A stretch of DNA of 64,000 nucleotides from Serinus canaria. Its lineage: Eukaryota; Chordata; Aves; Passeriformes; Fringillidae. Made by a program: the position numbers and the translations under genes. Positions 39,901 through 51,598 of the stretch are shown here, piece by piece (the stretch's first letter is position 1; the number at the start of each line of letters is the position of its first letter). The notes under the pieces are model-generated. The model was not told where the DNA came from, made no database searches, and worked only from the letters and a program-made list of their open reading frames with translations. The DNA lies in assembly GCF_022539315.1 (NCBI RefSeq), contig NC_066343.1, positions 37,614,649-37,678,648 of the forward strand, in the 5' to 3' direction.

Positions 39901-42900
39901 ATTTCATGCTTCCTCTGTATATGTTACAGCAACTTTTTAGAATATCAATAGGGAATACCACAGAAGTTACTGAGCTCTCTGCTTCAATGTCCTGTGCATG
40001 ATTCTGTGGAAGAAACTTTGGAAATGCTCTCCACTATTCAAGGGTTCAGCAGGACACAACAGGAGAAGGAAATCATGAAAGATTTTAATTTTTATTGTCT
40101 CAGTGTCTTAGGAATAATTGATGTAACTCATGCTTTCTTTGTATAGCACCTGCTGTGAGTGCAGACAGGATTATTTTCTACATGAAAATTTATAAACTAT
40201 AGATAGAAACATAATCACCAACCTAAACACTTCAGCTTCTCTAATAACATTTTGGAAAGATACATAATAAGAAGAATTGTGAAAATCTTGACTGTGCCAA
40301 GATTAGCTAAGTGATTGATACATGGTACAATTTCCAAATTTTATCCTTGTGACAATGTTTTATACCAGTCTGAGAAATAAGAGGCTTGCCTTAACAGAAG
40401 GTAGGAGAACTCCCAGGAGAACTCTTCAGGTCTGGTTTAAAGAACATTTAACAGCACTGGTCAATTCAGGGCCAATTTTTTTTAATCCCTCAGAGGGTCC
40501 CCAGCTAAAGATTTAATGGTGTTTGCATCAAGAAGAAACCAAACAAATTCATCTATCACTTGAGATACAGAACACAGAAAATGTTCTTGTCCTGCTCAGG
40601 AGTAAGTAAACATCCCCAGGATGTCAAATCAACAAGAACTACATTCCAAATCAACAAAAAAAAAAAAAAGAAGGAGAGATAAAATTATTCCAGTGTGAAC
40701 ATAAAGACTGTGTGGCATGCACTGCTCACTAAGTTCACCAACAGGATTTGCAGATGCTGATGTCCCCAAGAAGCAACTCCCTTCTCCTTACTGAAGACAG
40801 TTTCCTTAATGGAAAAGCATAAGCAACCATGAAATTATACTGCAAATCAAATGGGAGATATGGGAGAAAATGAACACCTGGAATTCATGGAAGTCAACAT
40901 GCCTAACTATTTGGCTAACAGCTGCCCAAAATACCGTATTTTAGTGGGTAAATTTTCAAATATATAATCAACATCTAGAAATTTTTGCCTATTCAGAAAT
41001 CCCCTACTGTGGCTAGCAAAGTAAAATCTATTGGTGACTTGTTACACACTTGTGGTGTTCTCTGGGAATCTCTTGAATATGATTTATGCTTTGCTTGTTA
41101 CTGTGGTGGTCACGCAGGTCCCATCCCATCTGTAAAGGACAACAATATGGCTGCAGCATTTACCTTATCTCCTTGTTACCTTTGTTATCTCTGTACCAAC
41201 CATTTTGAGCTAGCCACAGATCTACATGAAGGTATATACTCAGCTAAGGGGTCTGGGGGCATTTTGCTTGGTACTTGTCTGTTGCTTAGAGCAGTATGTC
41301 CTCTGTATCTAATTGTTATGATGTGCATAAAATATATTTGGCAGTCACGTGCATTAAAAATTATACTTACCATGCACCTTTGTGTGCCTCATCTGCAGTT
41401 CATCCCAACAGTCTACCTCTCCCAACATTTTTCTAACATTCTAAAAAGCTTCAAACAGCTAGGACTTGTCCTTTTTTTTTTTTGTTTTCCCTCTCTTCCT
41501 GTTTCCCCCCTCAAACTTGTCAAATATATATTTCTTTCTCTACCCCTAACAGAGGACATTTTTTCCTACCAAATTAATACAGGCCAAAGGATCAAATGTA
41601 GACATTTTACTCTGAACCGAAGTATAGTATCTGCTGTGTCTCATCAAAGTGCGAGGCTTAATGAGGGGCTTTGGCAACATACCTTGGGGAAGAGGAGATT
41701 GCCAGGGTTCTCAGAGAACAGCCAGGAATTTTCTGGTATGTGGAATATTCTTTCTGAAATATTCAGGGATTGAAGTAATGTAATTTTTATTTGTAACAGT
41801 ACTATTTCTGGTGACTTAATAATTTGTGTGTCAGAGATTTACTATTAGTAATTCTCTAAGGCAGCTGTATTGGTGCTATATGTAGTAGTATCTGTTGTTA
41901 AGGATCACGGCTAAAGAAATAGTCCCCATGACATTTTTTTTAGCCTCAAATGTTTTGCATTTATTAAAAGTGGGAGTGGAAAACTCCACACAGCCTGTCT
42001 GAAGTAACATAACATTTGCATTGGCATTCACGTGATTAGTACAACCTATTTCATTATTCGTATCATTGCCACTTATAATTTGACTATTTAAAATGAGAGT
42101 TTTTTGAAGATAATATTACCAAGTGTTCTTTCCACCTACTGGAGTTTATTAATATTAGTAATTTACTTTCATATTTGTTTTTTATTTGCTCTTATTTTTT
42201 ATATATTTATCTATTATACCCTTTCCCATGACTTCCTTAAATGCTCTAGTTTGGCTTCTTTTTTAATTCCTGGGTTTATTTTTTACAGCTCCTAGTAAAT
42301 TACAGTGATCGCTAGCAATATGTTCAGGTGAGCATGAGAACTTTTTGTGTGGTTGGCTTGTTGAGCAGCAACAAAATTGTGTAAGTTGATGGTGTATGCA
42401 TCAAGCTGATTAACAAAGGCAGTTTTTTGCTACACTAACTATGGAACAGAAATACACTTTGGACAGCTCTGGAATATGTTCAATCAGGAACATGAAAAAT
42501 GATGTTATCAAACTTCTTCCACTCACGCCTCTTCCAGGGTACCAGAACCATAAAAAGTGTCATGAATGAAACAACTAATAATGCTGACATTTAAGAAAGT
42601 GTTAACACAATTCATGGTAGAAAACAAATACAAATTCTTCCATGTTTTCACTTGACAAAAAAGAGGAGTGGAATGATTAAAAGAGTTGCATGAGTTTTGA
42701 ACTGGACTCGCTGGGTGAATATGGGCATTACATACAAAGCTCCAAGTTGTGGTCTGCAAATGTGTTTGATGTATGGGAAACATTCCTGACAGTTTGTCTT
42801 GATGGGTTGCCTGATGATCAGTTGCTGTTTCCCAAAAAGAACTTTGAAATTTTCACAAACAAGCCTTTAATTCATCAGGTGATTCTGATTTGATAGGATG

Positions 42901-44443
42901 AAATGTAAAAAGTAATTTAAGTAATGCATGGGGATTTCACTACATGGGTAGGTTGAATTTGCTTTTGTACTGATAGGGATGTCTCATTTTATAGAAAATT
43001 GTAAGCAGTGGTGATCAAAAAAGAGGCAACCTCTAATAAAAAAAGAAAGAATGCAGGAATGAATGCAAGAATATGAAAGCTGAATGGGGAGTAAGGAGTT
43101 TGAGCATCAGCTGGTCTTATAAAATTGAGAAAAGAAAAATAGCACCTTTAACTTCAGCAGCCATGATTGCCATATGTTCAAGCAGATTTTAAATCTTGAA
43201 TACAAGTCTAATACAAACTAGTCTATAATCCAGACTAATGATGTCATTGCAGTTTAATTTAAACTCCATATGAAAAGTAACAATTCAACCTAGGTTAAAG
43301 ACAGAGAGTTTTTTGCCTTAGTAACTTTGTTCTTTGATTTTTTCTGTTTTGTTTTTCCATAGGTAGGAATGCAATGAGTGCTGTATTATCCAGTTTCTTC
43401 AAGGCGGATATAAGGACAAGGTGGTGTAAGACTACATGTTTGGAGGAAGATGATAGGAAACAGAGAATTCTGTGTGCTGATAGCTTCTCAAAAAGATAGA
43501 TGGAAATATAGTAGCAATTTTCCACCAGCTCTGTTTTTCAAATAGTGAACATGGAGTTCAAACCAGGCAGGAGTGAAAGAACTACCAGTGTAAACAGGAG
43601 AAGGAGCTGAGTATATGAGCTGAAGAGGAAGAATGAGAGGAAGAATGGGAGGAAGAGAATTCAGTATGACTGTGTAAGTAGGCAAGGGAGTAATCAGCAA
43701 AAATGCACCAAGTAGTCAGGTTGTGGAGCATTGGCATTTTCAGCAGGACAGCTTTGAGGACTAGTGTCAGAGTACAGGTCTTGGTAGTTTTATTAGTAGT
43801 AGTTTTATAACAAACTGAGGGACAGCAGGGTTCACCCTGTCCATATTTCTCATTTTTGCATGAACATAAATTTCAGTAAATTGAATATTATTTACAGCTC
43901 TAAGTTTATTCAAAACAAAATTTCTTATTTATTCTGTGTCTGTACTCATACTGATAGCATTTTGTTCACAGGGATACAACGACCTTCTATGTTCAGAAAA
44001 CTGAAAAGAAGCAAAAGTTTAACACTTAGTCTTAACAAAAGTGGTAAATATGAAGGGTTTATTCATTCATGGTGAAAGGACAAAGAGTGTGGGCAGGCAC
44101 CTCGGCCTAGCCACTGCCCGCGTTCAGCGCACAGCAGCCAAGAAGACAACCCACACTGGGGCTGCCATGTCCCTGTCACTTTGGTTTCCCTGAGGAGCCA
44201 CTCCTGAGCCGCACATGCAAGGTCAGACTGGCTTTGCCCGTGTCACAGGTTTTCAGTGGTTTTTTTTTTTCAGTGAGTTTTCAGTGCGCAGGCCGCCAAG
44301 GCGCCTCAGTTTTGCTCGGGGCCCACTGGGAGTGCACTGGCCCCCAAGATCGACAGGGCTTCTGCCACAGCTCTGCCTCATGATGTCCCATGCTTGAGTC
44401 GGGACGCCAAGCGTGTGTGGCTGCGGCAGGCTGAAACACCGAT
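36911..44443. other. Intergenic DNA, distal part
   Basis: AT-rich with T- and A-runs (about 38850-38866, 40658-40670). It holds one unusually long open frame at 40985-41773, listed separately. From about 44080 the base composition becomes richer in G+C as the FANCC CpG island is approached. Confidence 0.65.
40985..41773 (+). other. Unexplained 262-codon open frame in intergenic DNA
   Basis: An ATG-to-stop frame of 262 codons in AT-rich DNA, where stops should be frequent. The translation is hydrophobic and Cys-rich in the first half (YLCYLCTNHFELATDLHEGI, LLGTCLLLRAVCPLYLIVMM) and basic and polar at the end (HTLGKRRLPGFSENSQEF). I recognise no family, retroviral domain, signal peptide or start context. 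It could be a remnant of an unknown mobile element, a piece of an untranslated transcript, or chance. Confidence 0.2.
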
Positions 44444-44629
44444 TTAGAATCAAAGAACCACGGAGTATCCTGAGTTGGAAGAATCCACAAGGACCATGGA
44501 ACTCCAACTCCCGGCCCTGCGCAGGACATCCACAAGACACAGCATGTGCCTGAGGGTCTTGTCCAAGCCCTTCTTTAACTCAGACAGGCTTAGTACTGGG
44601 AGGCCTGTTCCAGCGCCAGCCACACTCTG
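44444..44629 (-). mobile_element. CR1 LINE 3' fragment, minus orientation, just upstream of the CpG island
   Basis: The order is ttagaatcaaagaaccacgg, tcctgagttggaagaatcca, caaggaccatggaactccaa, catgtgcctgagggtcttgt and ccagccacactctg, which is the reversed 3' end of an avian CR1. It abuts the left edge of the CpG island. Confidence 0.88.
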
Positions 44630-44639
44630 CAACAAGAGC

Positions 44640-45184
44640 CTCCTCCCAAACCCCGGCCTAAGCCCGACGTGTGCTCCGCCCGCTGTCCCGGGTTACCAGA
44701 GGACAAGCGGCCCCGCCCCGCCCCCGCGCAGGCGCGGCCCTGGGCCCCGGGCAGCGCGCGCGAAAACTCCAATGGTGCGGCGCGGCGGGCGCGGTAAGCG
44801 GCGGCCGGGGAGGGGCTGGACGGAGCGGGCGCGGGGAGACCCGGCGGGACCTGCCCAGCCGCTGAAGGGTGCGGCGGCTTCTCGGCCGTCCTGCCCCCGC
44901 TGGCCGCGCCGCGGTGGTCGCGGGCCGGGGGCTGTCGTGGCGGGAAGGGGATGCGCTAGTGCGGATGATCCGCCGGCCGCCGCGCCTTCCCCTTCCGCCC
45001 TCCGCGGGAGCTGGCGGCGATGAGCCCGCCGGGGAACGGGTGACATGGGCAGCGAGGCGTCGGGCCGGCCCTCCCTGAGGCTTTGAGGTCGGCAGAGGAA
45101 GGTGGCCGTGGCGGTGGGGTCGGGCCTGCGCTACGTCCTGAGCGCTGCTGGCCGAGCTGCTGTGTGCCTCGTTCTGTGGTGCCC
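44640..45184 (+). promoter_or_regulatory. FANCC: CpG island, probable FANCC promoter
   Basis: A sharply bounded G+C- and CpG-dense block in otherwise AT-rich DNA. Two overlapping GC boxes (ccccgccccgccccc, 44711-44725) run into an NRF1-like palindrome (gcgcaggcgc, 44726-44735). A strong 5' splice site (GTAAGC at 44794) follows about 60 bp later. No TATA box is apparent, as usual for housekeeping DNA-repair genes. It is the only CpG island between the end of PTCH1 and the first FANCC coding exon and has the right orientation. FANCC in human starts with a non-coding exon, so assigning it to FANCC is reasonable but inferred. Confidence 0.75.
44736..44793 (+). other. FANCC: Predicted FANCC non-coding exon 1 (5' limit approximate)
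   Basis: The 3' boundary is set by the donor gcg|gtaagc at 44793/44794. The 5' boundary is unknown and is placed just after the GC-box/NRF1 cluster. The ATG at 44773 opens only a short frame into the intron and is not the FANCC start. Confidence 0.4.
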
Positions 45185-45421
45185 ATTCCGGCGTGCCCCG
45201 TCCGGCCTGGCCCTGAGCACTTCCAGGGATAAGGCATCTCCGGTTTCTCTGGGCAGCCTGTGCCGGTGCCTCACCACTCTCTGGGTGAAAAGTTTCTTGC
45301 TAACATTTAGCCTAAGCGTACTCTGTCGAAGGCCATTCCCCTTTGTCCTATCACTACAGTCCCCTGTAAAAAGTCCAAGTCCAGCCTTCTTGTATTCCTC
45401 GTGTAGGTGCTATCATATGGT
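45185..45421 (-). mobile_element. CR1 LINE 3'-region fragment, minus orientation, at the right edge of the CpG island
   Basis: The segment contains gtccggcctggccctgagca, cttccagggataaggcatct, ctctgggcagcctgtgccgg, tgcctcaccactctctgggt, ggccattcccctttgtccta and tgtaaaaagtccaagtccag, in the order of another avian CR1 subfamily read in reverse. The extreme 3' tail is missing. Confidence 0.85.
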
Positions 45422-46214
45422 ACTGAAAACATCTGCAAGAGAGACATCAACATTTGTGCTGTCTGCCTCTTGCTATTCCCCCTCCTTCTAGGGAGGAAAC
45501 GGCGACAAAAGGTCATTTTGTGGTATATGTGCAAGACCGGTGCAACAATAATACACGGATACCATCCTAAATGGTTGATAGAGGGAGGGGGATTTGTTTC
45601 TGATTCAGCAGACTTAGCCAGCTTTTGTTCTGTGCAATCTGACACAGACATCTGCTGTGGTGGAGGAACTCCAGTAGAGCAGGCTTTTAAGGAATACTGT
45701 CAGAAAATGTAGCTGGCCTTTTATTTAAACTAAAGATTAGGGAAGACAGATGTCCTGTAAGTGCTGGGAGAATTTGACATTTTAAGTTTTGGGTTTGATT
45801 CACAAATGTAGGTAATTAAATTTCCACTCCTCTCAGAAATTTTCCGAATGGCCATTTTTCATGTGGGAGGATAACTAAAATAACTAAAATGGCATAATGC
45901 TCTCTCTCTGGGAGTGAAGAATCCTTTAGGTAAAACTACTATGATGTAACAATCTAGTGAAGGGCTTTTGAAAACTAGGAGAACCTTCAGAATTTGGGAT
46001 TTTTTTCCTGATATGTAATTAAAGGATCTGAAGCTGTCCTCCGTCTCTTTTGTGAAAAGAAGTCTTTCTTGTCTGTGCCAAATAAATTTAATTCAGTTTA
46101 TGTTCTGAGTTACATGAATTAATTCCTCCATTATTTGGGTTTATGCTCATCTCCCCTTGTTAGCTCAAGACTGAAAAGTTGTGTCGTAAGAATGGATCAC
46201 CATACGGTATTTGA

Positions 46215-46400
46215 AGCCGGGGTGGAGACGAGGCGCTGCCAAATCCATGGAAACCTGTTGGGTTTTGGCCTTGCCGGCAGGGTGCTCACTACTGCCGCCT
46301 CCTGGGCAGCGGGGGCGCTGCGCGGCAGGGCCCCGCCGCCAGGACTTGGCTCCCGGGAACGTGGCGCTGGGAAAACCCGAGTGGGAAACGGATCCCCGAG
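46215..46400. other. Isolated GC- and CpG-rich patch
   Basis: About 190 bp rich in G+C with repeated CG dinucleotides (gccggggtggagacgaggcg, gcgctgcgcggcagggcccc) in AT-rich intron sequence, 1.1 kb beyond the main CpG island. It may be an alternative promoter, a non-coding exon, or part of an unrecognised element. The reading frames through it look random. Confidence 0.5.
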
Positions 46401-46624
46401 ATTGTCTTCTTGCTTACAAGCATTGATCCAGTTTTGGTAATACCTTCTGTGCTTTTTATCTTTGTATTCTCAGGAAGTGAGATGCGTGTGATTCTGCCTC
46501 GCCATGTCTCTGGCTACTAAGGATTGAACATGGTAATTTTAACCAAGTTTGAAAGCAGCTTAAAGGTTTTATGGAGGTTCTATTCCTATATATATTCTAA
46601 AATTTGAAGGGAGGGTCAAAGAGA

Positions 46625-47083
46625 AATGGTGGTATTCCCTACGATGTTCGGCAGGAGTCCTCCAGGACTGGATAACCTCCCTTACAAAGACAGGCAAAGA
46701 AATTTGGGACTGTTCAACTTGAAGAAGAGAAAGTTGTGTAGAGAATTCATAGCCGCCTTCCAGTATCTGTAGGGGGCCTATAGGGAAGCTGGAGAGGGAC
46801 TCTTCATTAGGAGCTGCAGTGATAACACAAGGGACAAAGGGTTCAAAGAGGGGAACTTCAGGTTGTATATTGAAAAGAAATTCTTTCCTGTGAGGGTGGT
46901 GAGAGCACGCTGCCCCAGGAGATTCTGGGTGCCCCATCCCTGGCAGTGTTCTAGACCAGGCTGCACAAATCCTTGAGCAACCTGGTCTAGTGGGCAATGT
47001 CCCACTAGAGGGACTAGAGGCTTGGGACTAGATGATCTGTAAGGTCCATTCCACCTCCTTAACTGGTATGATTCCGTGATTCC
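46625..47083 (+). mobile_element. CR1 LINE 3' fragment, plus orientation
   Basis: In sense order: tcaacttgaagaagagaaag, atagccgccttccagtatct, gtagggggcctatagggaag, aaattctttcctgtgagggt, gccccatccctggcagtgtt, gagcaacctggtctagtggg, ctagatgatctgtaaggtcc and the terminal octamer-like repeat atgattccgtgattcc at 47068-47083. It is the only long CR1 in this window in the direction of the genes. Confidence 0.92.
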
Positions 47084-47994
47084 ATCTGGTCAGCCCATGC
47101 ATATGGATCAATGGGGTGAGTGCGCGTGAAATTTACCACAGAATAGCGTGGGTGAAAGTGACATAAGGGACACTGGTGGAGTTGGGGTGATGTTAAGAGG
47201 AGTTACAGCAACAAAGGATACCCCTTTGAAGGCACTGGACATAGGTGTTCCATCAGTGGAACAGCCTTGGGTGCTCAGTGTACTTTTAAACTATAATTTC
47301 TTTTTTTCTAAGATGTATGTTTCAGTATATTCCACTGCAGTTGTGAAGGTGCTGCTTTTGGCAAAGATGTCTTTCAAAAGGCATTTGGGTGGAGGATCGT
47401 AATCAGGGTGACAGAGATAGGTGAAACAAATTTTTCTTGAAGCAGGAAAGTTCCTGTTTCATTAGAATCCTTTGATACACATGGAATAATTTTTGGCATT
47501 TACAGGAAGATGTATATGTTGTATGAGTTTGTTCCCAAATAAAAATCTTCAGTCTTTATCAGATGATTTTTTAAAAGTTATTTTTAATGAATGCAGCATA
47601 TTTTGTGGCAACCTGACCTAAACAATGCACAAAAGTATGCCAGATTGTAAAGATCTTGTGACATGTATAAGTGATATAACAGCTCTCAAAAATCAAATCT
47701 TGAATAATTCAACTTTCACCAAGAAGGGTATTCCCAGACAGTGTTTTTCAGTTAATGCTATAATAAATTGCTGACATTTTTAATGCTGTTAAAATGAAGA
47801 CAATGGTAATACTCATTAAAAATCTGTAACTCCTTTCATGCAGCTTTGGGAATTAGAAAATTCTTTGTGTTTTAGACTTGGTCTAAAAGCTTTACCACCA
47901 GCTCCCAAGAACACTTTAGGATCATGCGGTTAGTCTACTTTCTAAGTTACAGGAATGTACAGTATGTTAAATATTATGGGGGTGCAAAATACTC

Positions 47995-48075
47995 TTTATT
48001 ATTATATTAATAATAAACTCAGTAAACATAAATAATAAATTAATAAAGAGAAATATATTAACAATCATAATTTTC
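47995..48075. repeat. AT-rich low-complexity tract
   Basis: Dominated by tta, taa and aat words (attattatattaataataa, aataataaattaataaagag). Confidence 0.8.
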
Positions 48076-50920
48076 TTAATTTCGGAAGTTTTGGTTACAG
48101 TGTCTTTAAAATTTGTTCAAGAAGGCTTTTACTCTGTGTAATAATAAAGGGCAGACTCATGTCAGGTGCTGTCTGGGAGAGGTTTCTGTTAGTTTTTTAA
48201 CTGTCAGCCTTGCTTATGGTTGCAGGGTTGTGACATAGTACTTCTCCATGCATTTTTAACTTCTAATAGAATTTGTATTTCTAAGCAATACTGTGAAGCT
48301 ATAGTTTCATGATTTTACTAGTGATGAGTTGTACAGGTATTACTAGACACAGTCTAAAGACAGATTACTTGTGTAATCTGTGCAGCATCATTTATGGTAA
48401 TCTCGCAAAGTAAAGCCCACAAGGCTTCTGCAGCAAAAGGAACTTTGTAAATCTTTGAGATTAATAAATGTTTAAAAAATTGTAAATGGAGTAAATCTGA
48501 TGTTACCAGATATTTGGGTTTAGTTTGGGATTTTTATGGTTTTTTTTTTTTAAGTAATCAAGTATATAAGTAAATGTACTATTTTTTAAAATCAGAGAAG
48601 AGCTAATCAAGCTTCTGCAGAGATGAAGCAGATTGAGCCTTACTTAACTAACTTTAATTTCTTTAGTGTCCTGTGTCAGACATGTGAGAATTGGATTCTT
48701 AGACTTCTTCTCCTGAAGCCAAATTGTAGTGCTGTCCTTCCTCCCTTTTAGTAGATTCATTTGACATGGTTTTTTTGTAAATCTTGATTAACTGTGTGAC
48801 AGTATTGAAGTATTCCAGATACAACTTCAATAAGTATCAACTAAATTGACATAAATGAGTGTCCAAGTAGAGGAGGCCAAGAGACATACCACTAGCTAGT
48901 ATTTTTTTTTCTGTGATGTACATTGGAAGTTCTCATTTATCATCAGCCGACCACATTCATAAGAAGTTCTCTTCCAGTAAGATAAGAGAAAAATACAGCT
49001 TTAATTTCATGCGAGGGGCAAAACTGTGAGGTTTTCGTGAACGAATGTGACAGGCATTATTGACAAGTCAGAGGATCCTGTGTAGCACATTATAAAGTAA
49101 ATGCTCATAAAGTGTGCAGGAATAATTGACTGAAAATTCCACAAATCATTGTCTCATCGATTTGAATGTCAGTTCCCTGTCTTTAGTCTAAATGCCCACA
49201 TAGCTAGTTGTTGCTGCAGTATGAGTTTGACTGAGTAAATGACCAAAAGTCTTTGCTGTAGATGTTTCTGAGGAAACTTATCTCTTGTTTGCAAAGAATG
49301 AATGGCCTGATTTAATGCCTGTGAATAGCATGAAACCTTGTCAATGGGCTCCAGGGACAAGTATCTGTAGGAGTTTGTTAAGATAATGTATAACAAAAAC
49401 GTGTAAATGTTGATGTAAATGTCATGAAGCTATTTTTATTCTTCTGAAGAATGCATTTTTCTTTTTCTGTCAGGTGTACTTATTGCCATAAATACATCTT
49501 TATTCTGAAGATTTTATTTTGTGGCTGTTTCTGGGTGTGAGTAGTCAGAGAGAAAGGAGGAGGAAAAGTGCGAGACTCTTTTATGCCAGAGAAGTGCATT
49601 CTTTCATTTGCAGGCTTGCTTTTACTGTGGACTCTGTGAATACTTTTCACAGATTCTTTTACTTACACTTATTAAGCTGTCATTAGAGTTCATATAAAGG
49701 TAAGTATGTGTAATATAAACTGAAAAGAAAATACTTTTTTGGGATTCTTGTGGGTTATTTTCTTTGTGGTGTAATATTGATCGTCTTTGCAGAAATTGTC
49801 ATGTCATGCTTGAAGAGCTTAAGGTAAATAATTGATTATCTTTGAGGAAAGCCTTGAAAAACAGTGTTTCCTAATAGGCTAAAGTATTTGAGATTTGTGT
49901 GTTTCATCTCTTTTTGTCATATGTTTCCTCAGTGACTTTGAAGAAATTGTTTTCTGTTTGTTCCTCTGTTTCTTTATGCTTATGCAGAAATGCTTTAACT
50001 CTGTAGGACTGTGGGACTTCAATGAAAAGTATGTGTTTCATTACTAACAAATCTTAGAGGTTCTTATAAAAATTCTTAGTATAAGAATTAGAACCCAACT
50101 GTATGAGTAGCTCTGGGTATAAATAACACAGTCAGTATTTTACCTTGTGTTCAATACTTGAGATAAAGAGTTTGGAACATATGTCTTCTTTTTGTATACC
50201 TGTGTAAGCCAGGGGGAAAGCTTGAATTTAGCTATTGCATGACTATTATAAAAGCACTCTTGGAAATATAAACCCCTTTAGTGTTCATTCATTATTTAAT
50301 TGAAGGAAGAAAGGCAAGTAGTCATTCTTCTCTGCATATAAACAGGTTGTGTCCCTGTTGCTTTCCCTCCCAACCCTCACAGCTTAGTGGAGGAGGATTG
50401 TTTTCTGGAAGTAACTTTTTTTATGTCTTCCCCTTTTCTCCTTGTAATTTTAGTACGTACAGGTGGAAGTAGATGCTATTCCTTGATACACTAAAAGGAA
50501 TACACATTTTCTACTATATTATAGGTCATAAGTGACTCCTCTGATGAGAGGATTAATGTTCTAACTTGCTGTGTATGGTTTAATGTATGTGCTTCTGTTC
50601 CTGCTTGGACATGAGGGAATGACTTTATAATATATCTGTTAATTGTGGAACTTAAATTTCTGAAAAAGAAAGTGCTAAGGATTGGTATATATGCAACATC
50701 CCCATCACTGATAGCTCATAATATGTAACTGACACTAAATGCTGCTTATTCCACGCTGAAACTTTGAATTAATCTTTACCTATTTTTTCCCAGAGGAACT
50801 GAATTTTAAGGAAATAGGTTTCTCTCTATTTCACTCAAGCAGTATACAAATACAAGTTGATAGAAGAGGAGGTTCTGTGATGAGGGAAATTTGGGTGATT
50901 GGTTTGGTTTGTGTTCAGAC

Positions 50921-51598
50921 CAGAACAGAACAGAATGGGCTATTTTGATGGGACAAAAATCATTGAGTCAAACTGCCTGACCAATTTACAGCTGAACGAA
51001 TGTTAACTTTGGTATCAAATGCATTGTCCAAGTGCCTCTTTTTAAGGCACGTGACAGATACGGAGCAAAAACCACATCTGTAGGAGACATCTTCCAGTGT
51101 TTGACCACTCTCCTGGTAAAGAAAGATTTCCCAATCTCCAGTCTGACCATCCTGCGATAAAGCTTGAGCCATTCGCACATATCCTGTTACTGGATTCCCG
51201 GAATTCCTGGGAATAGACCAGCACTCCATCTCCAGGTCCCCTTCTCAGGGAGCTGTACAGAGCAATGAGGTCACCCCTGAGCCTCCTTCTCTCCAAACCA
51301 GACAAACCCAGAGCCCTCAGCCACTCCTCACAGGATGTGCCTTCCAGCCCTTCCACCAGCTCTGCTGTCCTCCTCTGGACCATTCCAGGACCTTCTTCCC
51401 ACCCTTCCCAGAGTGGGGGGCCCAGCGCTGCACACAGGACTCAGGGTGAGGCCGCACCAGGGCTGAATCCAGCAGGATGATCCCAATCACAGCTGGTGAT
51501 GCTGTGTCTGCTGCACCCCGGGATGGGGTTTGCCCTCCTGGCTGTCTGGGCACACACTGCTGGCTCACCCTGAGCTGCTGCCAGCCAGCACCCTCAAA
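50921..51598 (-). mobile_element. CR1 LINE 3' fragment, minus orientation, with diverged tail
   Basis: The right two thirds are unmistakable: gagcaatgaggtcacccctg, agcctccttctctccaaacc, gccctcagccactcctcaca, gtcctcctctggaccattcc, gcacacaggactcagggtga and cctggctgtctgggcacaca. The left third (cagaacagaacagaatggg, ccactctcctggtaaagaaa) is the more diverged 3' end. Minus-strand frames of up to 113 codons here are CR1 untranslated sequence, not genes. Confidence 0.88.

Noticed and set aside
41362..41372. U1 snRNA-like word (atacttacc)
   Set aside because: Only the first nine bases match the U1 5' end. Nothing further of U1 structure or sequence follows.
44475..45023. 182-codon + strand frame across the CpG island
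   Set aside because: It begins inside a CR1 fragment and is Arg/Pro/Gly-rich only because CpG-dense DNA lacks stop codons. Frames on both strands are open here, and the predicted splice donor lies within it.
45430..45712. Possible gene downstream of the CpG island (frames on both strands)
   Set aside because: No splice structure, no recognisable domain, and the plus frame starts within CR1-derived sequence.
46569..46997. 142-codon minus-strand frame
   Set aside because: It lies antisense over the plus-oriented CR1 3' region, which is normally non-coding.
50960..51568. Overlapping minus- and plus-strand frames of 70-113 codons
   Set aside because: All lie in a CR1 3' fragment. The repeated consensus explains the composition and no CR1 ORF exists there.
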